From the NCBI RefSeq assembly GCF_037893015.1, contig NC_133659.1, forward strand, positions 18,307,246-18,371,245: DNA of 64,000 nt, read 5' to 3'. The position numbers and the translations under genes were made by a program. Positions 54,640 through 64,000 of this stretch are shown piece after piece. Below the pieces are notes generated by a model. That model made no database searches. It was not told where the DNA came from and saw only the letters and a list, made by a program, of their open reading frames with translations. Source of the stretch: Macrotis lagotis (lineage: Eukaryota; Chordata; Mammalia; Peramelemorphia; Peramelidae). Position 1 is the first letter of the stretch. Every line of letters starts with the position of its first letter.

Positions 54640-55350
54640 TCAGAAGCTCACTAATTATATCAAAGCAATCACAATGAATACATTTTGTTTTGTTCTTGGG
54701 GCTAGCATCACATGGCAAAGTGAGACACAGGAAAATGGCCATGTTGGACTTGAAAATCACTCCCTTTGGGACAGGAAAAAATAGTGCAGAGAAAGTCACC
54801 CATGTGCAATGACTACTGTCTTAGTCACTCCTTGGGGGGCCACCCCTGTGACATATGTATTTGAGAATACCTGCAGCCAGCTGGTAAAGCAATCCCCAAG
54901 CACCACCCTTGCCCTACCCACTATGGAAAGGCATTTAAGCAAAATCCTCCAGAGTGGAGGTCCCTTTCTCTCTCTTTTCTTCTTTGCATTTTCTTGACAA
55001 GATGGCCACTTTCTCTCTCTAAGCTAGAACCATGTGCTACTGGCTTAAGCCACTGGAGCAATATGGCCCCAGTTACATGTGGCCAGATTTATGTTGATCT
55101 AAACTTTTCTTCTTTCCTCTCTTGGTTCCCTGCCATTTCCTCCTCTCTTCTTTGCTCCAATTTCTTTCCTCTGTTGTTTTCGAGCTCATAATTAAATATT
55201 TCCTAGGTCTATGTTCTTTCTGTAAATTGCTCATGATTTGCAGGCTTGTGAAATAAAAATCCTGAGCTTTCCCACCTTCAGGACCAGTCATGAGTTTTTC
55301 ACTTCCAATACCCCTGATCTTTGTGGCAGCACTACTCATTTCTCCAATAT
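54640..55350 (+). mobile_element. Possible solo LTR of an endogenous retrovirus
   Basis: About 700 bp without SINE or L2 words. It has an LTR-like layout: A/C-rich upstream half, a TATA-like CATTTAAGC near 54933, a pyrimidine-rich stretch, AATAAA at 55252-55257 and a short R/U5-like end. No target-site duplication or TG...CA ends could be fixed, and no gag, pol or env sequence is adjacent. The call is tentative. Confidence 0.35.
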
Positions 55351-55438
55351 CAATGGGACTCAAGGAAGAGCAAAAACATAAACAAAAGAATGGAGTGGTA
55401 TAAATGTGATTGTTCCTTTTACATTGAAAAGGGAGCCA

Positions 55439-55579
55439 AGGGGAAGTTAGGTGGTGCCGACCCTGGAGCCAGGAGGACCTGAGTTCAAATTCAGTCTCAG
55501 ACACTTAATAATTACCTAGCTGTATGACCTTGGGAAAATCATTTAACCCCATTGCCTTAAATAAATTTAGAAAAAAAAA
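55439..55579 (+). repeat. Marsupial tRNA-headed SINE with internal head deletion
   Basis: GGAAGTTAGGTGGTGCCGACC lacks about 16 bp of the usual head (the GTGGATAGAGCA segment), removing most of the A box. TSD GAAAAGGGAGCCA, perfect (55426-55438, 55580-55592). Confidence 0.95.
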
Positions 55580-55659
55580 GAAAAGGGAGCCAGTATAAAG
55601 ATGGAGTCACTCATCACAAAATGAAAGCTAAAGGACTTCTCTCTCTTCTGCCTCCACAC

Positions 55660-55810
55660 AATCCTAATAATTCATGTTTATTTTATATCTCCTCTATTTC
55701 ATTGTAAGCTACTTGAGAGCAGGAACTGTTTCATATTTCTCTTGAAGACTCAGCATAGAAAACTCTTGCATAGAGTTGGTATTCAATAAGGGGTTAGTGA
55801 ATAAATGAAT
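55660..55810 (+). repeat. L2 3' end
   Basis: TCATTGTAAGCTACTTGAGAGC, AGGAACTGTTTCATATTTC and TTGGTATTCAATAAGG. Confidence 0.75.
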
Positions 55811-56221
55811 ATATAAGTTCTTGAATTAGCATAATAGGCCAGGTTTATTCATAAGTAAATGATCACCCTACCTTGCAAAGTCTTTTTAATTCACTCAAGT
55901 CCAATTCCATGGATCTCTTTCTCTATGTCCATGGGCCCCAAGGCCCAGTTTCCCTTCATCTCAGTCTGTGATGGTGATTATATAAAGAAAGACACCTGAA
56001 TCAAAGACTTTGCACTCCTGTTAGCCTCCTTCAAACCCTCATAAAAATGGGGGAGAAGGTACAGGGAATATTGCTTAGAGGGGAAGTTTACTCCTGTCCT
56101 GAAACATCTTTTCATCTTGACAAGTATGGGTTGGGGTGGAAGGGATGAGAGCATAGAAGGGATTGTTTGTCTTGTCTAAACTTAAAATATTTTTGATTAA
56201 ATTACTTTTTTTGACTTTCAG

Positions 56222-56319
56222 GTCAAGGCTATTTTTGAGCAACATGGATTCACTCTGTCCCCATCATTGATGAAGACTTTGTGCAGTCACAAGGATTTGA
56301 ATGTACAAGATGAAATCAA
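56222..56319 (+). CDS. C1orf87: C1orf87 exon 8: residues 324-356
   Basis: The acceptor is TTTGACTTTCAG|GTC and the donor is ATCAA|GTAAGT. There are 98 nt, phase 0 in and phase 2 out. It encodes the helix after the loop of exon 7 (VKAIFEQHGFTLSPSLMKTL) and the start of the partner hand, ending EIK. Human has VRAICGKHGLYLT at the same place. Intron 7 upstream is 8.3 kb. Confidence 0.9.
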
Positions 56320-56364
56320 GTAAGTGATCTTCAATTAAGAGAGACTATAGCTGCAGCTTATATA

Positions 56365-56540
56365 TTAATTCATCAAATAAACATTTATTAAATGCCTTCT
56401 ATGGTCAAGGCACTCTGCCAGGTACTAGTATTCCAAAAGCCAAAAAAAAAAAAATGAAATTGCTCTGTCCTTAAGGAGTTTATAATCTATTCAGGAGGAA
56501 ACAATGTGTGATAAATAACTGGAAAATTCACAGTAATATT
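56365..56540 (+). repeat. Old interspersed repeat
   Basis: TCATCAAATAAACATTTATTA, AATGCCTTCTATGGTCAAGG and TTAAGGAGTTTATAATCTATTC. Same unnamed family as 38887-39190. Confidence 0.6.
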
Positions 56541-56599
56541 GAGTGCGGAGGGGGATTAAGGTGAAGAATCTGGAAAGATCTCACCTCAGGCCACACTTC

Positions 56600-56815
56600 T
56601 CAGTAACATTTATGTAGAATTTTAAGGATTTGAAACATTTTACAAAAGTTACCTTATATGATTTCACAATACCCTGAGAGATCGGTGTGGTTATTATTCC
56701 AAATTTACAGATGAGGAAACTGAGGCAGACGGCAGTTAGTTGACTTACCCAATGTCACATACCTAGGGTCTGAGGTCAGATTTAAACCCAAGTCTTTCTG
56801 ACTATCCATAATGTA
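56600..56815 (-). repeat. MIR
   Basis: ATTTTACAAAAGTTACCTTATA, ATGAGGAAACTGAGGCAG, TTTAAACCCAAGTCTTTCTG and GTGGTTATTATTCC. Confidence 0.8.
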
Positions 56816-57189
56816 AGTTTTCCCTTTTACTATCATATTCTATAGTTCCTTGTCCTGCCCACTGGGTCATGTCAAGAAAGCAATCCCTCCATGCCAGATC
56901 CCTCCAAATCCTCATTTCCCACAATTCTTCTTTCCAGGTTGAGCAACACCCCCCCCTTACATCCTCAGATGGCATAAATTTGAAAACCTTCATGATAAGG
57001 GTCATCTTCCTCTGGACTATCTCCAGTTTATCAATATTCTGCCCAAAAGGTGGTCTAGAGAAACAAATGCTAAAAGGAAACAATTCCTCCCTGAGGGTCC
57101 AGGTATGATATAACTAAGGGAGAGGATATATAAAAGCCAGTCATTGCATTCAAAGAGTTCACATTCCAAAAGGGGTAGACAGCAGCAGT

Positions 57190-57430
57190 ACTGCCATCTC
57201 CCTAGTTCTCAACATTTCTTTGTATCCACTTCACTTAGCAAAGTGCTGGAAACAGTAGGTGTTTAATAATTGCCAAGGGCAGTACCATATTGCCGATTTT
57301 CCTTGGGATCTCCAGATCCTCTTGTATTGTCTGCTCCTTTTGGAATGTGAACTCTTTGAATGCAATGATCAATGATCGTCTGACTTTTATATTTGCATTT
57401 AGCACTGTGCTTACATAAAAAAAGAGCTTC
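57190..57430 (+). repeat. L2 3' end relics (two)
   Basis: GCAAAGTGCTGGAAACAGTAGG with TTTAATAATTGCC, and TTGGAATGTGAACTCTTTG with TTAGCACTGTGCTTAC. Confidence 0.55.
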
Positions 57431-57434
57431 ATAT

Positions 57435-59570
57435 ATGCTTTTTTTTTTCATTTATTCCATCTATATTTTTTAAAAAAGAAAGAAAATTGAGCGGTGTTTC
57501 TCTCATGTTATATTTGTGATGCTGACTTTTTTTTTAATTCAAGTATGTGATTTTGCCTTCATTTCTCCTAAATTATATCCGATTAGATTAAACCCAAGTG
57601 TTGTCCCTGGGTAGGAGGATTCCAAGACCTAGAAACAAAGAGATGAGAGTGAGATAGGTAGTAGAAGGTGAAAAAGAGAATTCCAAAACCACCTCTAAAC
57701 ACCATGCCCTGAAAGGGGAATCAGGGGAGTGAGATCACCTTACCTTTCTCCATTTAAAGTTGCCCAAAACAAGATCAGTGTTTTATCTGAATTGTTCCAG
57801 CCTTTCTCTTTTCTTTAGGATGGCAGAGCAGTCCTGAGAGGCAGGCATTAGTCTCACACCTGAATCTAATATCCCTTTGAAATCAAGGTGCTTTGAGCTC
57901 ATCTCTTTCATCTGCCTCCCCTCCCTTCTTTTGATGTGTCTACATCAATTCTGCAGATGGAGGGAGGGGAAGCTAGGTGATGGAAGAGGTTAGTCTGCTT
58001 CTTCCCCCACCTCTGAAAAATAAGTTGAGTTGGTCATTCAAAATAAGCCTTTGATGGGAGGGAGAATGGAGGGGAGAAATAGGACTCTGATGAAGGGTAG
58101 AAACTCCGAAAGGAATAAGGCAGACTTCCACTGTATTATTTTGGTGCCATATCCCCCACTTTTTTTTAAATCCAAAGAGTGGGGGAGGGCAGGAAACTCT
58201 AGATTTCTCCGTCCTTCCCCTCTAAGATAGCCAAGGACATCATGACAGTGACCTTCAGGAGGGAATTATTCCTCTATGAGATAAATCTCTTCCATCCATA
58301 TCCGGTCCAAAGCCTCATCTATTGATATTAAACCCGTTTTGTCAAGGGTTTTATATTCAGACTTATGTCTTTAAGAGATTAAACAATACAATACAGACAC
58401 ACATGTGAGGATTGAGATGCACGAATCCCTATTTTGGGGCATATTTTCCATTAATCCTCTGTCCAATAGAGTGCTTATTTGGAAAGCGACTGCTGGGTAA
58501 TTAGCAGGATTCCAGCTTGGAGCTACTTCCTGATTAAATATCCTTAAAATCAATAAGACATCAGGAAGGATTAGGGTGATGCAGGATTAACCCCCATTTT
58601 ACCAAAAAGAAGCCTTTGCCTACTCCCTATGAAACTGTCACCCTGAGGGAGCTGGTAAGGGAAGCAGTCTTCTCTACATCTTACTGCAGGATTTTTAACA
58701 ATGAATTCTTTTGTTATTTCCTTACTCACAAATGAGGAGAGAATTGAGTGAGTGGCTGCCACAGTGGGGGATTTCACAAGAGGCAGAGTGGATTGGCCTC
58801 ATCAGATCTCCCCTGTGAAATTGCCCTTCGGAAAGATCGGTTCAGCCTGGGTGGATTTGAGACAAAATTAGATTTCTGTTTATCTGTTGTGAATTTCCAC
58901 TAAAATCATACTTTGATGCCTTGTTATAAAAATGTGATCCGAGATGTTTTGTAAAATAATAGATACATATGATATAATATAAATGATAAAATAAATAATA
59001 ATTTTATTATTTTTTTATTGTTATACCTTAATTTCCATAAATATGTTTGTGTGTATCTCCTTCTTCCCTTTAATGAAAAGGAAAAAAAATGGTCCAGAAA
59101 AATTAATCAACATATCAATTAAAACATTTGTTATCTAATATTACAATGTTACATCCTAGTTCCCACTTCTGCCTAAAAGAGGAAGGATGTGCATTTTCTT
59201 ATCTCGTCTTTGTGACCAGCTAGGTTAATATAATTCCATTTTTCCAAAGGTTCAATTTTTTTGATCTTTCTTTTTCTATTTATATTGTTTCAATCATTAT
59301 GTATCCTTTTCCCCTGGTTTTACCTATTTGACTTTAAATCAGGTCAAATAAGTCTTCCATTACTTTCTCATATTCATCACATTGGCTGCTATTTTTAATT
59401 TATGGTTAAATAAATAGCACTTATCTCCCCTAATTGGTGGGAAGAGAGGCCAAGATGACATTTTAAAGCATATTGCATACCTTTAAGAGCTATGTAAATG
59501 CTACCGATTGTTACTGTCCATCTTTTCTTCTAGCACAATATTATATCAATATATTAATGGACCATGATGC
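57435..59570. other. Intron 8, largely repeat-free; candidate conserved block near 58290-58960
   Basis: No exon signals. The part at 58290-58960 has high complexity and many homeodomain-type TTAAT/TAATTA words, with no SINE or LINE words. It is a reasonable place to look for conserved regulatory DNA, but this is not shown by the sequence. Confidence 0.3.
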
Positions 59571-59577
59571 TGTATTA

Positions 59578-59800
59578 TCGTTGAGTTGTTTCAGTCATGC
59601 TTGACTCTCCATAGTTGAATTTGGGATTTTCATGGCAGAGATACTAGAGTGTTTGTCTTTTTCTTCTCCAAATCATTTTACAACTGAGAAAACTAATTTG
59701 CCTAGGTTCACTAAGCTATTAAGTGTGTTGGAGGCCAAATTTGAACTCAAGATGATAAATCTTTCTGACTCTAAGCCTGCAGAGTTTTCCATTCATCAAA
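59578..59800 (-). repeat. SINE with RTE-like tail
   Basis: GTTGAGTTGTTTCAGTCATGC, TTGACTCTCCATAG, GAGATACTAGAGTGTTTG, AATTTGAACTCAAGATG and CTTTCTGACTCTAAGCC. Confidence 0.8.
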
Positions 59801-59829
59801 TAATAGTCACCTTATTTCCATGTCCTTAC

Positions 59830-61380
59830 CACCAAGTAGAAATACTGCTGTGAATATTTTGGTATTTGTGAATTGTTGGTCTATTTGGCACTAACTTGGG
59901 GGTATATACCTAACACTGGAATCTCTGGGTCAACAACTGAGCTACGTTTTCCCTCATTTCAAAATGCTTTCCAGAATGCTTGGACCAGTTCATAGAACAA
60001 TCTGCAGAATATCATTGTGCCTGTTTTTCCCTTAGTACCTTCAAGATTGAGTGTTTCCATATCTGTTGTCCTTTTTTATTATTTTTGCCAATTTCTCAGT
60101 TGAAAGGACCCTCTGTTACACAGTAATTCCCATTGAGAAAATTTCTCCTATGTCTCTCCAAGATGAAAATACTCCAAGCTTCTGTCAGAAGACCAATCTT
60201 GCTAAGTTCAGAGATTCTAATAGCCAGGAAGATAACCACCATGGGATGAATGAGGTGCAGGGGAACAAGAGCTAAACTTAGTCATAAATCTTGAGTTTTT
60301 AACTCAGGTTGCTACTTAATCTATGACTTCACTTCTCTGGGACTCAGTTTCCTTATCTTCAAAATGATGGTGTTGAACTAAATAACCTTCCATATCCATG
60401 ATCTTTGAATAAGCCACAGAAACACAAAAAACTCTCCTAAGGTGTGGAGAATTAGGGACCCATATCATAGAGAAATGGTGAATGAGACACCCCATACTAG
60501 TGGAATCCCAGTGCTTGGGAAGGACGAGGGATGATTTTTTAATTTTTTTTGGAGTAAATAGGAGTTTAAGAAAGAAGGGGAATGAAGAAGCAATGGTATA
60601 ATTTGATAAATTTTTTGGAGGAAACAAAGACTAGAGATCAATGCTGTAACATGAAAATCAGAGTATATGGAGACGAGGCAAGAGAGGCAGAGGTGGAAAG
60701 GAAGAATTGAGAGAGGAAAACTAATGTGCTGACATCTTTAACATTTCAGAGCAAGGAGTGCAGTTGCCTGGCAGCCACGAGTAGGATTTTGCAGGCACAT
60801 CTGGCCTCTTATTCTGAATATGATGGGTAGAAAATGCTGTTATTCTAATGCCAAGAGCAAGTGGAATGATTTTTGAAGACCGAGGAAACATTAGGTGCTC
60901 AGATTAGCAAGTCTTTAATGGAAAACAGAAAGTAGGTTGGTTTTCAAGTTGATCAAAATGGGGATGGGTTAGGTGGAAGAGCAGAGAACTAAACCTGGGT
61001 TGAAAGAGATTAAAAACCTTGTTAGGGAACATTTAAGACATGGAAACAATGATCACAAAGAAGTATAATATGGTTTTAAGGAGAATCAGACTTTCCCATT
61101 TCTATTTTAGATAGCATTGCTAGATGATAGATAAGATTTGTAGATAAGGAAAAATAGTGTTAACAAGGAATCAGAGTTTAAAGAGACCTTAAAATGTCTC
61201 ATAAATACAGCATCATGGTGCTTTATAATTATTTGAATAAATGAATGATTTGTTTCTCCTAGAAATTCTTTGATTTGACTTGTTTTCTCCAGTTTTAAAT
61301 TCTTCTCTCTGACAATTTTATTGGCCATTATTTCAGCACAAAAGGAAACTTCCTTTTAGTTTTACAGTCACTTTGTTTTT
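59830..61380. other. Intron 8 continued, mostly unrecognised
   Basis: A MIR-like patch at 60290-60420 (TGGGACTCAGTTTCCTTATC, AAAATGATGGTG). 59860-60100 resembles nothing I can name. No exon signals. Confidence 0.4.
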
Positions 61381-61392
61381 CTTCTCAAACAG

Positions 61393-61463
61393 ATGGCAAA
61401 AATTGATGGAGTTCTTGGTCAAAGCCTCTTCAGACAAGGCTTCTCCTTTGCTCACACCTGCAG
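61393..61463 (+). CDS. C1orf87: C1orf87 exon 9: residues 356-380, last exon in window
   Basis: The acceptor is TTCTCAAACAG|ATGG and the donor is CTGCAG|GTCAGT. There are 71 nt: one base completes the lysine codon, then 23 codons and one base, leaving phase 1. WQKLMEFLVKASSD aligns with human WQNFVEMLTRASSD and closes the second EF-hand pair. No further exon is recognisable up to 64,000, so the C-terminal third is missing because of the window edge. Confidence 0.88.
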
Positions 61464-62740
61464 GTCAGTGCATTGGTTTTATTACCCAGAACATACCTGG
61501 AAGGCATGATAAGCCAGTCCCTACAAAGCTCCTAGTTTAATCATGCCTCAAAAGGTAAATGAAGTCATCACAAAGCCTATAATGACCTGGATCTGGTTCT
61601 GACCAGTAGGGAGAAACTAGCTACTAAAGTAGAATGATATGAAATGTAAGAAATTTGGAGATTTGATTTCCTAACTTTTTCTTCTAGTTCTCCTAGTGTG
61701 ACCTCAAGCAAGTCCTTTCCATCTCTCTATATCTAAATATTATCATCTATTCAAAACGATGCTGGATTAATGACCTTTAAGTTAGCTTCCATTTAGAAAT
61801 CTCTAGCCCTGGGATCCCGAAATTTATGAAGAAAGAGGGAAAGCCTGATCATGGTGTATCATACATCCACCATTTGAAAGGAGTCAATTTCACAGGATTG
61901 AGAGAGAGAGAGCAGTATCATTCCTATCATCCATTTCTGGACAAAAAGTCTTTAGGAAGGTCAGCTCATGAATGATAGGAAGTACTTAGGGAGGAAATTC
62001 TGAAGACACAAAAATAATTGCACTGATGAGAACAAAGGGAAAGGTGTCTAAAGAGAGGAAAATGCATGCTAAGAAATTTACCAACCACCTTTGGTTTTTA
62101 AAAGACCCTTGCAGAAGACAGAAGCAAGGACAAGTGTGTGGGGTTCCATGAACAATTGGGCTCTAGTTCTGCAGGAATAACATCAGAAACTCGGAAAAAC
62201 AGAAAGAGCTGAGCCTAGCAGCAAATGTCAATAGCAACAGAATGAGTTATGTTAGCTATTTTGGGGAAAAGAGTAAGATCAGAAAAAAAAAAGTCTGCTG
62301 CTTGGATTGGATAGAATGATACATACTAGTTGGAATCCAAGGTAAGTAAGGAGATGGTGGTCCATCATTCTATTGACATGATTTCATTAAGTGCCTTCAA
62401 TGTATTAAGTCAAAAGCATTTATTAATCACCTACTATATGCAGGCATTATCTCTTGGGGATATGGGAGAGGAGGGAGGAGAGATAATGAATTCTTCTTTA
62501 GATTCACAAAGCCTGAGATTTCTCTGGAGCATATAATCTGAAATGCCCCGTAAGTAGTTTACAATATGGAATTAAAGCTCCAGGGAGAGACTGAGGCTGG
62601 ACATATTAGTCTGTGACTTAACTAGAGAGAGAAAATAAATTCATGAGAACTGATAGGGTCACAGAAAAAGAAAGAGAGAAAGGGTGGAGGGGGGAAGGGA
62701 AATGATGATTGCACTATTTGTATTAGATTTTAGATATAGA
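61464..62740. other. Intron 9 start, mostly unrecognised
   Basis: A MIR-like patch at 61640-61780 and an old CATTTATTAATCACCTACTA repeat at 62400-62460. No exon signals. Confidence 0.4.
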
Positions 62741-62920
62741 GTGAGATGGGGCTCAGAGACCATTTGGTTCAACACTCCAGTACATTTTACAGAAAAGGAA
62801 ACTGAGGCTCCAGAAAGTTAAGTGACTTGTCTAAGCTTACCCAAGTGAACTAAAAGTAACATTTGAACCCAGGTCATCATACTTCAAACTCATTATTCTT
62901 TCCATTATTTGGTACCACCT
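62740..62920 (-). repeat. MIR
   Basis: AGTACATTTTACAGAAAAGG, AAACTGAGGCTCCAGAAAG, AAGTGACTTGTCTAAGC and ATTTGAACCCAGGTCATC. Confidence 0.8.
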
Positions 62921-62962
62921 AAAGCTACAACTGCATATGCCTTCCTAACCTCATCATCACAA

Positions 62963-63200
62963 GGCAGCTAGGTAGTGCCATGGTGCATAGAGCACCGGAT
63001 CTGGAGCCAGGAAGACCCATCTTCATGGGTTCAAAAATGGCCTCATCACTTAGTAAATGTATGACTCTGGGCAAGTCACTTAACCCAATTTGACTCAGTT
63101 TTTTTTTAATTTGTAAAATGAGCTGGAGAAGACTAGGATAGACCACTGAAGTCCCTTTACCAATAAACCCCCAAAAAGAATTGAACATGATTGAAAAACA
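62963..63200 (+). repeat. SINE with RTE-like tail
   Basis: GGCAGCTAGGTAGTGCCATGG, GCACCGGATCTGGAGCC, TGGGTTCAAAAATGGCC, TAAAATGAGCTGGAGAAG and ATGATTGAAAAACAAG. Confidence 0.88.
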
Positions 63201-63379
63201 AGAACATCCTCAGACACAAGTCTCTCCTAATTCCAGTCTGTCAACCACTTAGCTCTTCCTTAGCAGATCTGACCTTTCTATTCAATAAACCTTAGGGACT
63301 ATTACTTCCAAAATTGTCCAGGAAATCAGATCTTGACCTTGTGCTATGTTTTCAGCCTTCTATCTTACTGCACCCCATG

Positions 63380-63780
63380 TACTTTCTAAATGAATGTCCT
63401 TCCTTGGTTTTTCTCAAACATATTTCCATGAGTTGCCTCTATGTCCATAATGACCTCCATCTTTGTCCCTACCTCCTAGCTTCCCTTCAAGACCCAATTC
63501 AAAGACTACCTTCTGTAGAAGAACTTTCCAGGTCTTCCCCATCACCACTTGTGGCTAGTGCTTTCCCTCTAAGATTTCCTTCCATTTGCTCTGCTTACAT
63601 CTTGAATCTACATAGTTGCTTACAAGTCATGTCCCCTTTAGAATGTGAGCTCCTTGAGGGTAGACATAGCATGGTTTTTCTTTTTTTCCCACCTTTTTTG
63701 ATATCCCCAACACATGGCAGTGTGTTTGGCACATTGTAGGTACTTAATAAAATTTTGTTGACTGATGGATTGACTCTTAG
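63380..63780 (+). repeat. L2 LINE 3' end, well preserved
   Basis: CCTTCAAGACCCAATTCAAAG, AGAATGTGAGCTCCTTGAGG, TATCCCCAACACATGGCAG and TACTTAATAAAATTTTGTTGACTG. A 141-codon frame reads through it and is not a gene. Confidence 0.85.
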
Positions 63781-64000
63781 GCCCAGTTTCTGAAACTTTC
63801 AATAATTCCAGTCATTATACTTTGGGGAGCAAGTCGGGCAATGTGAGACAATTTGGCTTGCCCAGAAGTGCTTAGGAGCTCATTTCCCAGAAAGTCTCCT
63901 CTCTGATGATTGCAGTCACACTGCCGCAGTGATCACTTCATCATAGTGTACAGGAAAGTCAGCTGAGCCAGGCTGCATCTCACCGTCAATTGAAAGGGTG

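Larger units (their letters stand above)
20371..64000 (+). other. C1orf87: C1orf87 (CREF) orthologue, gene span, 3' end outside window
   Basis: This span covers noncoding exon 1 and eight coding exons; the 3' exons lie past the window. Every junction has AG acceptor and GT donor dinucleotides and the exon phases chain without a stop (2,0,0,0,2,0,2,1 at exon ends). The joined exons give 379 codons plus one nucleotide. Short strings match the human C1orf87 protein as I remember it, for example SSVPTGDQSLSY, KHEVPLQLPTVK and SGCLPL, in the same order. Known of the family: a vertebrate protein of about 546 residues, called carcinoma-related EF-hand protein, enriched in ciliated epithelium and testis. 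Its biochemical role is unknown. The 5' end at 20371 is approximate, because the transcription start cannot be read from sequence. Confidence 0.9.

Noticed and set aside
55073..55504. 143-codon minus-strand open frame
   Set aside because: It spans a possible LTR and a SINE head, and has no domain.
63314..63739. 141-codon open frame near the window end, considered as a C1orf87 exon
   Set aside because: The sequence is an L2 3' end and the translation does not resemble the C-terminal part of C1orf87.

Overview
This is nuclear DNA from a marsupial mammal. The evidence is one vertebrate gene split into short GT-AG exons over more than 40 kb, an AT-rich background crowded with short tandem repeats, and many copies of marsupial-type tRNA-headed SINEs. 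Some of these SINEs end in an RTE/BovB-like tail. There are also MIR and L2 remnants, a BovB/RTE LINE and a marsupial-type L1. The SINE wording resembles what I recall from Australian dasyurid-like marsupials more than opossum, but that species guess is weak.

Layout. Positions 1 to about 20,200 are intergenic: MIR, L2 and SINE relics, microsatellites, and an L1 fragment (8,609-10,325) that keeps its 5' leader and most of ORF1. A GC-rich, CpG-containing promoter lies at about 20,150-20,760, with two X-box-like (RFX) motifs, an inverted CCAAT box and a noncoding first exon ending at 20,455.

The only protein-coding gene runs rightward from there off the end of the window. It is the orthologue of human C1orf87 (CREF, carcinoma-related EF-hand protein). 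Eight coding exons are placed: 23256-23469, 30738-30939, 35217-35357, 39522-39773, 43686-43807, 47751-47895, 56222-56319 and 61393-61463. All junctions are GT-AG and phase-compatible. They give 1,138 coding nt (379 codons plus 1 nt), about two thirds of the protein if it is near the human length (about 546 residues, from memory). The rest lies beyond 64,000.

The protein appears to hold two degenerate EF-hand pairs that look like an internal duplication. The X-box promoter fits a gene used in ciliated cells. The introns hold a BovB/RTE LINE with three SINEs nested in it, L2 copies split by microsatellites, a degraded antisense L1/HAL1-like block, a 5S-rRNA-like relic, a probable solo LTR, a 40-bp ultra-truncated SINE with its own target-site duplication, and clusters of a short AGAATGTTAGAGC-like repeat.

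I found no convincing undescribed biological system. The strongest observations are the promoter X-boxes, the internally duplicated EF-hand unit, the repeated SINE insertion at one target site, the RTE-tail/SINE relationship, and a near-identical 59-bp direct repeat.
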